Assembly: GCA_016789405.1 (NCBI GenBank)
Contig: JAEUPQ010000029.1
Coordinates: 1 to 64,000, forward strand
Origin: Lysobacteraceae bacterium
Lineage (GTDB): Bacteria > Pseudomonadota > Gammaproteobacteria > Xanthomonadales > Xanthomonadaceae
Length of the DNA: 64,000 nt
Reading direction: 5' to 3'
Part shown: one piece after another, positions 1 through 8,816 of the stretch
Layout: every line of letters begins with the position of its first letter
How positions within the stretch are numbered: position 1 is the stretch's first letter
Notes under the pieces: generated by a model
Told to the model about the DNA's origin: nothing
Databases searched by the model: none
Seen by the model: the letters and a program-made list of their open reading frames with translations, nothing else
Translations under genes and position numbers: made by a program

Positions 1-1104
1 CGACAGCTCGGTGATGCGGAACAGCGCCTGCTGCAGCTTCTCGGCGCGCTGTCGCTCCAGCACCTCGGAATGCAGCTCGAGGTTGGCCTGCTCCAGCGCC
101 TGGGTGCGCTCGCGGACGCGGCGTTCGAGTTCGACCTGCGCGGTCTTGCGATCCAGGGCGGTGAGGATGTGCTGGCCGACGTATTCGAGCAGCGCCTGCT
201 CCTCGCTGCCGTAGCAGTGCACGCGGTCATAGACCTGGACAACGATCGCGCCACAGACCCGGCCTTCGCGCAATAGCGGCACGCCCAGCCAGTCCTCGCT
301 CAGCGGGCCGCCGGCGTACTCCTCGTGGCGGATGCCGAGCGATTCGATGATGCCGAGCGCCGATCCGACCAGTGGCCGACCGTGGCGCAGGAGCGCGGCG
401 GTCATGCTGTGCAGGCCTTCGCCGAGTGGGTAGACCGTGTCCGGATCGGGGTCGAACTTGTCGCGGCTGTCGGCGAAATACAGGTAGCGGATGCTGTCCT
501 GCACGTCGTCGTAGTGGACGATGTAGAAATTCTCGGCCGGCATGAGATGGCCGACCACGCGATGGATGCGCGCCAGCATCTCGCGCATTTCGAGTCCCCG
601 GCCGGCGAGGTCCGAGATCTCGTACAGCGCCTGCTGCAGGCGTTTGGATTTCTCGAGCGCTTCGATGCGCGTGTCGGCATCGGCCAGCCGCAGCATGGCC
701 CAGACAAGGTCGCCGGCCAATGCGAACCAGGCGTGTTCGGCCCAGCCTTCCGGAGGGGCGTCATCGAACGACAGCCCGACCGCGATGCGTTCGGCACCGC
801 GCTCCGAGCGACCGAGGAACCGACCTTCATGCGTGGCGGCGATGGCATCGCCATCGACGGGGTCATCGTCGAGGCCATTGTCCAGGTGATCGACGACGGC
901 GCGCTGCAATGCGTCGTCCGCGCACGCGCAACGCAGGCTGCCGAGGCCGAGATGGCTGTGATGCCAGGCGATGGCGATCCGGGTCCCACCCGGGAGTGCG
1001 CGCTGCAGCGCATCGACCGCCGTTCGTGCGGCGGCTTCGGCTGTCAGAGTCCCCCCGACCCTTCCCCCCGTCCCTGCATCCACATCGTGTTTGCCAAGGA
1101 TCAT
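1..1104 (-). CDS. GAF-domain signalling protein, 3' part missing
   Basis: The reading frame stays open from an ATG at 1104 down to the window edge (368 codons), so the C-terminus is not seen. The N-terminal ~150 residues match nothing I recognise. A short coiled coil (about 150-170, ending LQQALYEIS) leads into a GAF-like sensor domain at about 180-320, with YIVHYDD near its start and LGVPLL and GAIVVQ later. A second coiled coil (VRERTQALEQANLELHSEV) follows and ends in LQQALFRITELS, which resembles the start of another GAF or PAS repeat. In this family such input modules usually precede a GGDEF diguanylate cyclase or a histidine kinase output domain, but that part lies outside the window. 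No signal peptide or membrane segment is visible, so a cytoplasmic sensor is inferred. The output activity is unknown. Confidence 0.8.
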   Translation of the reverse strand, partial: MILGKHDVDAGTGGRVGGTLTAEAAARTAVDALQRALPGGTRIAIAWHHSHLGLGSLRCACADDALQRAVVDHLDNGLDDDPVDGDAIAATHEGRFLGRSERGAERIAVGLSFDDAPPEGWAEHAWFALAGDLVWAMLRLADADTRIEALEKSKRLQQALYEISDLAGRGLEMREMLARIHRVVGHLMPAENFYIVHYDDVQDSIRYLYFADSRDKFDPDPDTVYPLGEGLHSMTAALLRHGRPLVGSALGIIESLGIRHEEYAGGPLSEDWLGVPLLREGRVCGAIVVQVYDRVHCYGSEEQALLEYVGQHILTALDRKTAQVELERRVRERTQALEQANLELHSEVLERQRAEKLQQALFRITELS

Positions 1105-1270
1105 GACCCGAGCATATACCCAAATCCGCACGTTGGAAGCGGTTCTGGGCGATGGTTTCGCCAAATTTCTCCCGGTGCCGGAGGCTGGCCGGAACGGGCG
1201 TCGGATCCCGTGTCAGGTCGGAATGGGCATGTCCCGGAAGGACAGCCGGGCATCGCGGCCCGAGCTGCCC

Positions 1271-2494
1271 TCACTCGTCCGCGACGAGGTCCACCCAGAC
1301 GGCGTGATGGTCGGATGCATGGGCGATCGCGGCATCCGGGCTGCCCGGTGCAGGCCAGAAGACGCCGCCGTCCCGCCAGCGCAGCCCGACCGACGGCAGC
1401 ACATAGTCCAGCCTCAGGTTGCCGACCCTGGGGCCGAAGTCGCCCGTGTCCTCGGCGGGATCGCCGGTGTGGTTCGCATTGGCTCCGCCTGCGGTACGCG
1501 CAGCGGTGGCGGCGCCCTCGCTGCGCGGCGGGGCGTGACGCAGCACGCGCGGGTGGTCGATCAGGGCGCGGATCGCGTCATGATGGCCATCGCCGTCGTT
1601 CGGGTCGTTGTTGAGATCGCCTGCGATCACGAAGCGCTCGCCGTCCGGCAGGCCGCCGCAGCGACCTTCGTCATCGCACAGCCAGCCGTGGTCGGCGGGA
1701 TCGTTGTCGAGGTATTCGCGCCACAGGCGGAGTTCGTCCGCGTTGCGGGCGCCATTGCGGTCTTCCGGGCCGTCGAACACCGGCGGGGTCGGGTGCGAGA
1801 CGAGGAAGTGCACCCGCCCCTGCGGTGTGCGCACGGGCACGTCCCAGTGCGACTTGGACGAAAGTCGAAGACGCGCCCAGATCTCGTCGCGATGGTAGGG
1901 GGCGCGTCGCGCGGGATCGAAGGGTCGCATCGCACCCGGCATGGTGCTCCAGCGCAGCAGGCGGAAGCTCCGGACGGCATCGCGTTCGATCGGATGGCGC
2001 GACAGCACCAGCATGCCGTATTGCCCGGGGTGCAGGCCGTAGCCCCAGGCATCGTTGCCGCGGTCGCGGCCGGTACCGCCCACCGTGCCGTTGTTGTCGA
2101 GGTCGAGGCCGCTGGGCTCGCCCGTGTTCACTGGCGCGAAGTAGCGGTGCGGGTAGTGCAGTGCATCGCCGCCGCCGGGTTGCGGCACTTCCAGGTATCG
2201 CTGCTGGAACAGGTCTGCGGCGCGGCCTTCCGCGTCGTAGTCGAACTCGTTGAGCAGCACCAGGTCCGGGCGCAGGCGTTGCAGCACCGCCGCGACCTTG
2301 CGCGCGCCCGCGTCGCCGGCATCGAGCCGACGGATCACGCCGCCCGCGCTGTCGTCGTACAGCGAAACGTTGTAGGTGGCCACGCGCAGGGGCGCGCCTG
2401 CATCGGGCCCCTTGGGGCGATCGTGCGTCGCGCAGCCCGTGGCGAGCGCAGCGACGACAGGCAGGGCGGCGAGTGCGGGGTGGCGTACGGTCAT
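1271..2494 (-). CDS. Endonuclease/exonuclease/phosphatase-family lipoprotein
   Basis: The protein has 407 residues. It starts with a lipoprotein signal peptide ending in the lipobox LATGC (Cys21), so it is probably tethered to the envelope. The rest has the landmarks of the DNase I-like EEP superfamily: VATYNVSL (about 38-45) with the metal-site Asn, LLNEFDYD with the catalytic-type Glu, a GDLNNDPND motif in the second half, and SDHHAVWVDL at the C-terminus with the terminal Asp-His pair. Members cleave phosphodiester or phosphomonoester bonds in nucleic acids, lipids or inositol phosphates; the substrate cannot be read from sequence. It lies 45 bp downstream of bpt on the same strand and may be co-transcribed. 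Confidence 0.85.
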   Translation of the reverse strand: MTVRHPALAALPVVAALATGCATHDRPKGPDAGAPLRVATYNVSLYDDSAGGVIRRLDAGDAGARKVAAVLQRLRPDLVLLNEFDYDAEGRAADLFQQRYLEVPQPGGGDALHYPHRYFAPVNTGEPSGLDLDNNGTVGGTGRDRGNDAWGYGLHPGQYGMLVLSRHPIERDAVRSFRLLRWSTMPGAMRPFDPARRAPYHRDEIWARLRLSSKSHWDVPVRTPQGRVHFLVSHPTPPVFDGPEDRNGARNADELRLWREYLDNDPADHGWLCDDEGRCGGLPDGERFVIAGDLNNDPNDGDGHHDAIRALIDHPRVLRHAPPRSEGAATAARTAGGANANHTGDPAEDTGDFGPRVGNLRLDYVLPSVGLRWRDGGVFWPAPGSPDAAIAHASDHHAVWVDLVADE

Positions 2495-2539
2495 GGTGCG
2501 TCGGTGTTGTGAAATGTCGCGTCCGGTTTCCGAACCGGC

Positions 2540-3289
2540 TCAGCGACGGATGGCAGTGTCGTCGTTGAGCCAGCGCTGGCCGTCGAAGGCTTCCAGCGGC
2601 TTGTAGCGTCGCTTGTAGGCCATCTTGTCGTGGCCATCGATCCAGTATCCGAGATAGAGATGACGCTTGCCCTCGCGCCGCGCCCAGGCGATCTGCTGCA
2701 GGATCGCGTACGTGCCGAGGCCGCGATCGGTCGCATCGGGGTCGTAGAAGGTGTAGACCGCGGACAACCCGTCGTCGACCACGTCGGTCACGGCGACGGC
2801 CAGCAGCGGCCCCTGGTCGTGGTCGCGATGTTCGCGGATTTCGAGGAAACGCGACTCGGCCCAGGTACTGACCAGGAACTGGTCGAATTCGGCTTCGCCG
2901 TGGCCGTCCATGCCGCCATTCGGATGCCGTGCGGACAGGTAGCGCTGGTAGAGCCTGAAGTGCTCCTCGCTGCGCTCGGCGGGAAGCAGGCGCGCGTCGA
3001 GGTCGGCGTTGCGATCGAGGCAGCGCCGCTGGCTGCGGTTGGGCAGGAACTCGGCCACCGGGATGCGCACGGCGATGCAGGCCTGGCAGGCGCGGCAGTG
3101 CGGTCGATAGATGAGGTTTCCGGAGCGGCGGAATCCCCACTGAAGCGCCATCGCGTACTTGCGCGCCAGCCGGGGATCGCCCGGGTCGAAGACCAGGTCG
3201 CGTGCCTTGCGCTCCGGCCAGTAGCCGCAGGGATGCTCGGAGGTGTGGAACAGCCGCAGCGGTTCATGGAGATCGGCATTCGCACTCAT
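2540..3289 (-). CDS. bpt: Aspartate/glutamate leucyltransferase (bacterial arginyltransferase family)
   Basis: The 249-residue protein matches the usual length of bacterial ATE-family aminoacyl-tRNA-protein transferases. These enzymes move Leu from Leu-tRNA to N-terminal Asp or Glu and so feed proteins into the N-end rule (ClpS/ClpAP) pathway. Visible landmarks are [11 protein letters not shown] (19-29, Cys21), the cysteine cluster CRACQAC (Cys65, 68, 71) followed by IAVRIPV, and [14 protein letters not shown] near the C-terminus. It is cytoplasmic, with no signal peptide. It lies upstream of the EEP lipoprotein gene on the same strand. The Leu rather than Arg specificity is inferred from the bacterial family; the residues cannot prove it. 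Confidence 0.93.
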   Translation of the reverse strand: MSANADLHEPLRLFHTSEHPCGYWPERKARDLVFDPGDPRLARKYAMALQWGFRRSGNLIYRPHCRACQACIAVRIPVAEFLPNRSQRRCLDRNADLDARLLPAERSEEHFRLYQRYLSARHPNGGMDGHGEAEFDQFLVSTWAESRFLEIREHRDHDQGPLLAVAVTDVVDDGLSAVYTFYDPDATDRGLGTYAILQQIAWARREGKRHLYLGYWIDGHDKMAYKRRYKPLEAFDGQRWLNDDTAIRR

Positions 3290-3445
3290 GGCGACGCCGA
3301 TCCGCTCGTGGCGGTGGATGTCCGCAAACAGGGACGCAGGGTGGCGAGAAACGACATGCGCGCAGGATAACCGCCATGGCGCAGTGCGCGTACTTGACCG
3401 TGGTGTCGCAGGTCCGGTCTGCGTGCTCCGGTTGCGGTGCGACCG

Positions 3446-4609
3446 CTAGAGACGACCCGACGCCACCAGACCGGCGATCAGGCCGCCGAGGCCGCAGACC
3501 AGCCCGATGCCGGCCCCGAGCCAGCACTGGATCCGCTCCTTGCGACGCAGACGCGCGGCGCCGACGGGGTCGCGCTGCGCCTCCAGCGCATGTCGCCGGG
3601 CAAGCACGCGCGGCTGCACGATGATCGACTGGTGGAACACCACGCCCATGAAGAGGAGCGTGGCGAGCAGCGGGACCAGCCAGCCATCGCTCAGGGGCGT
3701 CAGCACGAGCATGCAAAGGAGGAAGCCGATGGTTGCCAGCGAGTTGATGACGGCGCTGCGGATCAGGCCCCGCCGTTCTTCGTCATCGATCGCGCCCTTG
3801 AGTTGCTTGCGCGTGCCCAGCCAGATTCCCGCGAAGGCGGCCATCAGGGCGAAGCCGATGCTGCCGGCCGCGCCGAGCGCGATCTTCGACAGTGTCTTCG
3901 CACCGCCGACCGCGCCTGCGGTGAGGATCGCCTTGGCGGCGACGGGCGGCGCGGCGGTGACCAGCGCGGTCGCGACCACGGCGGTGAAGGCCGCGCCGGG
4001 CGCGCTGGTCGTCGCGAAGTCGCCGAAACGCCGGAGGAGGTCGTCGCGCAGGCTCTGCCGCGCACGCGACAGGCGCTTGCGCACGGCGGCGTCGGACAGG
4101 CCCAGCAGCATGGCCACCTGCTGCGAGCTCTGGCCTTCGCGGTAGTACAGCAGCAGGACTTCGCGACTGTCCTCGGGCAGGCTCGAGATCAGCTCGGCCG
4201 CCGCGCGCTCGCGCTCGTCGTCTTCCATCCACTCCGATGGCGTCGGTGACGTATCGGCCGCCAGTTCGATCGCCAGTTCCGCGCCTTCTCCGTCCAGCGG
4301 GCGATGGCGCGCCGCCCGCAGGTGGTCGCGCGCGAGGTTGCGGGTGATCTGCCGCAGCCAGGGCAGGAAGCTCGCCGGGTTCTGCAGCCGTTTGATGTGC
4401 TGCCACGCGCTGAGGAAGGCGTCCTGGGCGATGTCCTCGCTGGCCGGCACGTCGCGGGTGATCGCGAGCGCCACGGCGGTGACGGTGTTCTGGCAGGCGG
4501 CGACGATGCGGCCATAGGCAATACGGTCGCCGGCGCGCGCGGCCGGCAGTTCCCGGTCGATGAGCGCGTCGATCGCGGCGGTGGCGGTGGTCTGCATGGC
4601 AAGGCTCAT
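3446..4609 (-). CDS. ECF-type sigma factor fused to a multi-pass membrane domain (copy 1)
   Basis: The 387-residue protein has sigma-70 region 2 at about 30-100 (ASEDIAQDAFLSAWQ, then FLPWLRQITRNLARDHLR) and region 4 at about 135-195 (LPEDSREVLLLYYREGQS, then LSDAAVRKRLSRARQ). The remaining ~190 residues hold hydrophobic stretches near 205-225, 244-265, 288-305, 308-328 and 362-383, so the factor is probably membrane-anchored. Met5 at 4597 aligns better with the N-terminus of the neighbouring paralog and could be the true start. No anti-sigma gene is adjacent; the fused membrane domain may control the sigma part. The next gene upstream, at 4683-5891, is a paralog with the same architecture. 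Confidence 0.85.
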   Translation of the reverse strand: MSLAMQTTATAAIDALIDRELPAARAGDRIAYGRIVAACQNTVTAVALAITRDVPASEDIAQDAFLSAWQHIKRLQNPASFLPWLRQITRNLARDHLRAARHRPLDGEGAELAIELAADTSPTPSEWMEDDERERAAAELISSLPEDSREVLLLYYREGQSSQQVAMLLGLSDAAVRKRLSRARQSLRDDLLRRFGDFATTSAPGAAFTAVVATALVTAAPPVAAKAILTAGAVGGAKTLSKIALGAAGSIGFALMAAFAGIWLGTRKQLKGAIDDEERRGLIRSAVINSLATIGFLLCMLVLTPLSDGWLVPLLATLLFMGVVFHQSIIVQPRVLARRHALEAQRDPVGAARLRRKERIQCWLGAGIGLVCGLGGLIAGLVASGRL

Positions 4610-4682
4610 GACGGGTCGGCTGCAGGCGGACGATTCAGGGCAGCAGTGCTGCTCAGGACTGCGCGCGTCAGGACAGCACGCA

Positions 4683-5891
4683 TCAGGACAGCACGCGCCA
4701 CAGCGCCTGCAGGCCGATGGCGATGCCGTCGCTGCCGAAGTGCACGCTGATATGGAACACCGGCATCGACAGCACGTAGATCAGTCCGCTCCAGAAGATC
4801 GCGGCAGGGCCATAACTGTAGTTGTAGGCCTTGTAGCGCCCCCGTGCGCCCGCGGGATCACGTGCGTGGTCCCGTGCGATCAGCGGTTGCAGCGTGCGCC
4901 GGATCGCCAGCAGGGTTCGCAGCGAGATGGCTTCCGCGACCAGGGTCACCATCACGGTCAGTGCCAGGCTGTAGCCCCAGATCGCGGTCGCGAAGGCGAT
5001 CCCCACCCACAGCAGGGTCCAGCGCAGGTAGCGGTTGTAGTCCGCGAGAATGGTGTCGCGCTCCTCCAGCGTTTCCGCGTAGACGAGCAGGTAGCGTCGC
5101 GTCAGGTGCGCAGCGAGCCAGCCGCCGGCGAGACTGCCGCCGACGAGTCCGCCAAGGCCGAGGATGCTCATCAGTCCCTTGCTGGCCATGCCGCCGCCGA
5201 CCGCTCCGGCGCCGATCGTGGTGGCCGCCATCGCGGCCGCCGGCTTGGTCGCGACGCCAAGCCCGGTGATCACGGCTGCCGTGAAGGCTGCCGATGGCGC
5301 GGAGCTCCGCGCGAATTCGCCGAATCGCGAGAGCAGGTCGTCGCGGATCTGCTGGCGTGCCCGCGACAGTCGCTTGCGCACGGCGGCATCGGTGATGCCC
5401 AGCAGGGTCGCGACCTGCTGGGAGCTCTGGCCCTCGCGATAGAAGAGCAGCAGGGTCTCGCGGCTGTCCTCGGGCAGCGCGGCGATCAGCTCGGCCGCCG
5501 TGGCCTCGCGTTCGCCATCCAGGACATGCTCCATGGGCTGCGGGCCGGGATCGGCGGCGACCGCGAGCACCAGCTCGGCGTTCGCGCCATCCAGCGGCTG
5601 GTCTCGGTAGCGACGCAGGTGGTCGCGGGCGAGGTTGCGCGCGATCTGGCGCAGCCAGGGCAGGAAGCTGTCAGGGCTGTGCAGGCTGTCCAGCCGTTGC
5701 CAGGCGTTGAAGAAGGCGTCCTGGGCGATGTCCTCGCTGGCGGCCACGTCGCGGGTGATGGCCAGCGCGACGGCCGTGACCGTGTTCTGGCAGGCCGATA
5801 CGATGCGGCCGTAGGCGGCTGCGTCGCCATCGCGGGCGGCAGGCAGCTCGCGCAGGATCAGGGCGTCGATGGTCGGGGCAACGGCATTCAT
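4683..5891 (-). CDS. ECF-type sigma factor fused to a multi-pass membrane domain (copy 2)
   Basis: This 402-residue paralog of the 3446-4609 gene shares the N-terminal sigma module closely: ACQNTVTAVALAITRDV is identical, and so are DIAQDAF, REGQSSQQVA and DAAVRKRLSRARQ. Region 2 spans about 25-95 and region 4 about 130-190. The membrane half differs far more. It has Gly/Ala-rich segments at about 225-265, a helix pair near 305-340, a charged segment (RTLQPLIARDHARD) and a final helix near 375-395. Unlike some sigma factors with a soluble SnoaL-type extension, nothing soluble and enzymatic is visible at the C-terminus. The spacing to the second copy is 73 bp, so one transcript is possible. 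Signal and target promoters are unknown. Confidence 0.85.
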   Translation of the reverse strand: MNAVAPTIDALILRELPAARDGDAAAYGRIVSACQNTVTAVALAITRDVAASEDIAQDAFFNAWQRLDSLHSPDSFLPWLRQIARNLARDHLRRYRDQPLDGANAELVLAVAADPGPQPMEHVLDGEREATAAELIAALPEDSRETLLLFYREGQSSQQVATLLGITDAAVRKRLSRARQQIRDDLLSRFGEFARSSAPSAAFTAAVITGLGVATKPAAAMAATTIGAGAVGGGMASKGLMSILGLGGLVGGSLAGGWLAAHLTRRYLLVYAETLEERDTILADYNRYLRWTLLWVGIAFATAIWGYSLALTVMVTLVAEAISLRTLLAIRRTLQPLIARDHARDPAGARGRYKAYNYSYGPAAIFWSGLIYVLSMPVFHISVHFGSDGIAIGLQALWRVLS

Positions 5892-6084
5892 TGCGATAGG
5901 GTCTCAGACGATGGCGCGGCGGGTACAGGAACGCGGCGGGTACAGGAACAGGGACGCGCAGGTGCGGCGAATGTGACCGCCCGGCGGCAACTCCCTTGCG
6001 CCCGGTCAACCCCGGCGACCGCCGGACGTTCTCTCCGGGGTGTGCATGCATGCCGCATCCCCATCTTCCCCAGAGGTACACGAC

Positions 6085-6855
6085 ATGAAACCCATCGTAC
6101 TGCTCACGACCGCGCTGATCGTCGCGGCGGCCGGCGCACCCGTCCTCGCGGAGGGCGGTCAAGGTGGCCAGGGCGGGCGTCTCGCCCCACTGGATGCCAA
6201 CAAGGACGGTGCCATCGATCGCAGCGAAGCGGCCAAGGCGCCGAAGCTGCTGGAGCACTTCGACCGCCTGGACGCGAACAAGGACGGCCGGATTTCCGCC
6301 GAGGAGCGACCGCAGCGTGGCCGTCACGGCGGCAAGGGCGGCCGGATGGCAGGGCTCGACACGAACAAGGACGGTGCCATCGATCGCAGCGAAGCGGCCA
6401 AGGCGCCGAAGCTGCTGGAGCACTTCGACCGCCTGGATGCGAACAAGGACGGCAGGATTTCCGGTGAGGAGCACCCCAAGCGCGGCCGTCACGGCGGCAA
6501 GGGCGCGCGGATGGCGCAACTCGACACCAACAAGGACGGTGCCATCGATCGCAGCGAAGCGGCCAAGGCGCCGAAGCTGCTGGAGCACTTCGACCGCCTG
6601 GATGCGAACAAGGATGACCGGATTTCCGCCGAGGAGCGACCGCAGCGTGGCCGTCACGGCGGCAGGCGCGGTGGCGCCAGGCTCGATACCGACGGCGACA
6701 AGCGGGTCAGCCGGCAGGAAGCGAGCGTGCGCCCGCAGCTCGCCGAGCGTTTCACCGCCATCGACGACAACAACGATGGGTACCTGACCCGGGAGGAATT
6801 CCAGGCGTATCGCCAGGATCACCCGAGGCAGCCGCAGGCGCCGATCAAGCGCTGA
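6085..6855 (+). CDS. Secreted EF-hand repeat protein
   Basis: The start at 6085 is chosen because AGAGG precedes it and MKPIVLLTTALIVAAAGAP forms a clear signal peptide; the open frame extends upstream to 6040 without support. The mature protein (256 residues with signal) is built from EF-hand calcium loops. Three near-identical 55-residue units each carry two loops (DANKDGAIDRSE and DANKDGRISAEE types), followed by a diverged final pair (DTDGDKRVSRQE, DDNNDGYLTREE). Basic His/Gly/Arg linkers (RGRHGGKG) separate the units. One loop in unit 3 reads NKDDR where the others have NKDGR, changing the usual central Gly. Calcium binding in the periplasm or outside the cell is inferred. It stands alone, and its 3' end faces the convergent DUF2007 gene across a hairpin. 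Confidence 0.88.
   Translation: MKPIVLLTTALIVAAAGAPVLAEGGQGGQGGRLAPLDANKDGAIDRSEAAKAPKLLEHFDRLDANKDGRISAEERPQRGRHGGKGGRMAGLDTNKDGAIDRSEAAKAPKLLEHFDRLDANKDGRISGEEHPKRGRHGGKGARMAQLDTNKDGAIDRSEAAKAPKLLEHFDRLDANKDDRISAEERPQRGRHGGRRGGARLDTDGDKRVSRQEASVRPQLAERFTAIDDNNDGYLTREEFQAYRQDHPRQPQAPIKR
6199..6669 (+). repeat. 165-bp tandem repeat inside the EF-hand gene
   Basis: The same stretch starts at 6199, 6364 and 6529, giving an exact 165-bp (55-codon) period. Copies are nearly identical at the DNA level, including synonymous positions, for the first ~75 bp of each unit, then differ by a few substitutions. This points to recent duplication or gene conversion and makes copy-number change by slippage likely. 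Confidence 0.9.
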
Positions 6856-6876
6856 CACGCGCAGCTCGCGAGTCGA

Positions 6877-6899
6877 GGGCCCGGCCTCGCGCCGGGCCC
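6877..6899. terminator. GC-rich hairpin between convergent genes
   Basis: A perfect 9-bp stem, GGGCCCGGC and GCCGGGCCC, encloses a 5-base loop. It lies between the convergent EF-hand and DUF2007 genes. No long T run follows on either strand, so termination is inferred from position and stem strength. Confidence 0.5.
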
Positions 6900-6929
6900 G
6901 ATCAGTGGACGTGTCCGGCGCGCGTCGCC

Positions 6930-7751
6930 TCAGAGCACGACGCGCTTCACTTTCCACACGGTGTCGTCGCGCTGGACTTCCAGCGTGCGCACGTCTTCGC
7001 GCCGCTTGCCGTCCGGCCCCTGGTCGCCGATGACCAGGCGCACGGTGCCGGTGCCCCAGCCGTCGGTGCGGTATTCGGCGACGTCGATCGACATCAGTGC
7101 CATGGCGTCCGCGCCACCGCAGGCCGAGACCGGGCGCACGCGCTTGGTGTCGACCTTCAGCTGTTCGAGGACGCGCGCCGACGGATCCTTGCCGTCCACG
7201 GCCAGGCAGGCATCGCTTCCTTCGCGAGCGCGAAGCTCCACGTCGATCAGCATCGCCGCCAGCGCGCTTGGGGTTTCGACGATGTGGGTGTCGGCCTTCG
7301 CCACGGGTGCGGCCGCGGCCTCGGCTGCCGCTGGCGCTGCGGCGGCAGGTGTCGAGGGTTTGCGGGTCGAAAGGAAACCGACGCCCATCGCGATGGCGAT
7401 GCCGAACAGCAGCGCGCTCTTGATGCGGAAGCCACGCCGCTTGCGCGCCGCGATCTCGTCTTCCCCTCGCACGTCGTGCGGCGTCGGCAGGTAGCTGGTC
7501 GGCGAGCGGCCGGAGTCGAGCAGGCCCATTTCGCGCAGGATCTCGCGCGCCTTCGGCTGGTCGTCCGAGGTGACGACCCAGACGGCGGGGCGCACGTCGC
7601 CCTCGGGATTCTCGCGGTAGCTGAAGCTGCCGCGACGGCTGCCGCGGTAGGATCGGCCGTTGGTGACGCGTGTTTCGATGCCGTGCTCTTTGAGCAGCGT
7701 GGCGACGCGCTCGACGTTCTCGAGGCGGGGACTGCTGAATACCTGGCGCAT
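6930..7751 (-). CDS. DUF2007-domain protein with one membrane helix
   Basis: The 273-residue protein begins with a DUF2007-like module (about 1-75: FSSPRLENVERVATLLKEHG, then VWVVTSDDQPKAREILREMG). Small soluble relatives of this module are thought to bind or sense a ligand. A basic stretch (AARKRRGFRIK) precedes a single hydrophobic helix at about 110-127, then an Ala/Pro-rich linker and a ~115-residue C-terminal domain ending in DDTVWKVKRVVL. The topology suggests a cytoplasmic N-terminus and periplasmic C-terminus. Related proteins in Xanthomonas have been labelled pathogenicity-like without a known activity. It begins 4 bp after the tesB stop, so the two are almost certainly co-transcribed. 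Function is unknown. Confidence 0.75.
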   Translation of the reverse strand: MRQVFSSPRLENVERVATLLKEHGIETRVTNGRSYRGSRRGSFSYRENPEGDVRPAVWVVTSDDQPKAREILREMGLLDSGRSPTSYLPTPHDVRGEDEIAARKRRGFRIKSALLFGIAIAMGVGFLSTRKPSTPAAAAPAAAEAAAAPVAKADTHIVETPSALAAMLIDVELRAREGSDACLAVDGKDPSARVLEQLKVDTKRVRPVSACGGADAMALMSIDVAEYRTDGWGTGTVRLVIGDQGPDGKRREDVRTLEVQRDDTVWKVKRVVL

Positions 7752-7755
7752 GCGA

Positions 7756-8655
7756 TCAACCCCCCGCCTTGTCGTTGCCGATGTCGTTGTTGATCACCCG
7801 GATCATGCCTTCCTGCGAGGTGCTGGCCACGAGGTGGCCGGCGCGATCGAAGATCTGGCCGCGCGCGAGGCCGCGCGCGTTCTGTGCGCTGGGACTGTCG
7901 ATCGAGTACAGCAGCCAGTCGTCGGCACGGAACGGGCGATGGAACCACATGGTGTGGTCCAGCGACGCCATCTGCACGTTCGGCTGGTAGTAGCTGATGC
8001 CGTGCGGAAAGGTCGTCGTGCCCAGCAGATGGAAATCCGACGCGTAGGCGAGCAGGGCACGGTGCAGCTCGGGCGCGTCGCCGACCGGTTCGCTGAGCTT
8101 GAACCAGACCTGCTGGAATGGCGGACGCTTCGGCGGATTGAGGTCGTCGCGCGGGTAGATCGGACGGAACTCGAACGGACCCATCCGGTTCAGCCAGCGC
8201 TGGATCTTGCTCGGCAACTGCGCGAGCTTTTCCGGCGTCAGGGTCGGGGTCGGTTCGACGTCCTCGGGCATCGGCACCTGCGGCATCGGCAATTGGTGTT
8301 CGGCGCCGTCCTCGTGGACCTGGAACGAGGCCGCGCAGACGAAGATCGGCTGGCCATGCTGGATCGCAGTCACCCGTCGCACCGAGAAACTGCCGCCGTC
8401 GCGCGTGCGGTCGACGTCGTAGACGATCGGGTGTTCGATGTCGCCAGCGCGCAGGAAGTAGGCGTGCAGCGAGTGCGCGGCGCGTTCGCCCCTGGCCGAA
8501 TCCAGGGTGGCCTGCGCGGCCGACAGCGCCTGGCCAAGCACCTGGCCGCCGAAGACATACTTCGTGCCGATGTCGCGGCTCTGTCCGCGGAACAGATTGT
8601 TTTCCAGCCGCTCCAGCGACAGCAGTTCGATGAGTTCGGAGACGGGCGAGATCAT
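7756..8655 (-). CDS. tesB: Acyl-CoA thioesterase II
   Basis: The 299-residue double-hotdog protein matches TesB in length and motifs. TesB hydrolyses medium- and long-chain acyl-CoA to free fatty acid and CoA in the cytoplasm. The N-terminal hotdog has FGGQVLGQAL (35-44) and HSLHAYFLRAGD (61-72). The presumed catalytic residues of the E. coli enzyme have counterparts here: Asp207 in ASDFHLL, Thr235 in LDHTMWFH and Gln281 in STSQEGMIR. It is the first gene of a two-gene unit with the DUF2007 gene and diverges from the pirin gene across ~160 bp. Confidence 0.95.
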   Translation of the reverse strand: MISPVSELIELLSLERLENNLFRGQSRDIGTKYVFGGQVLGQALSAAQATLDSARGERAAHSLHAYFLRAGDIEHPIVYDVDRTRDGGSFSVRRVTAIQHGQPIFVCAASFQVHEDGAEHQLPMPQVPMPEDVEPTPTLTPEKLAQLPSKIQRWLNRMGPFEFRPIYPRDDLNPPKRPPFQQVWFKLSEPVGDAPELHRALLAYASDFHLLGTTTFPHGISYYQPNVQMASLDHTMWFHRPFRADDWLLYSIDSPSAQNARGLARGQIFDRAGHLVASTSQEGMIRVINNDIGNDKAGG

Positions 8656-8816
8656 GGGAAAGCCGGTGGGGACGTGGCGGCGATTATAGGCCGGGGCCGG
8701 TCGGCCCGCCCGGCGGATCCCGCCATCGTGGCGGCAAGACGCATCGTTGCCGCGATGCGGTCGCCGAGGCGGCGCCTGCGTGCGACGCTGGCGCCGTTCC
8801 CGCGACAGGTTCCGCC

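Noticed and set aside
325-2512. Long plus-strand open frames over the first genes
   Set aside because: They are shadows of the GAF and EEP genes on the minus strand; their translations show no domain.
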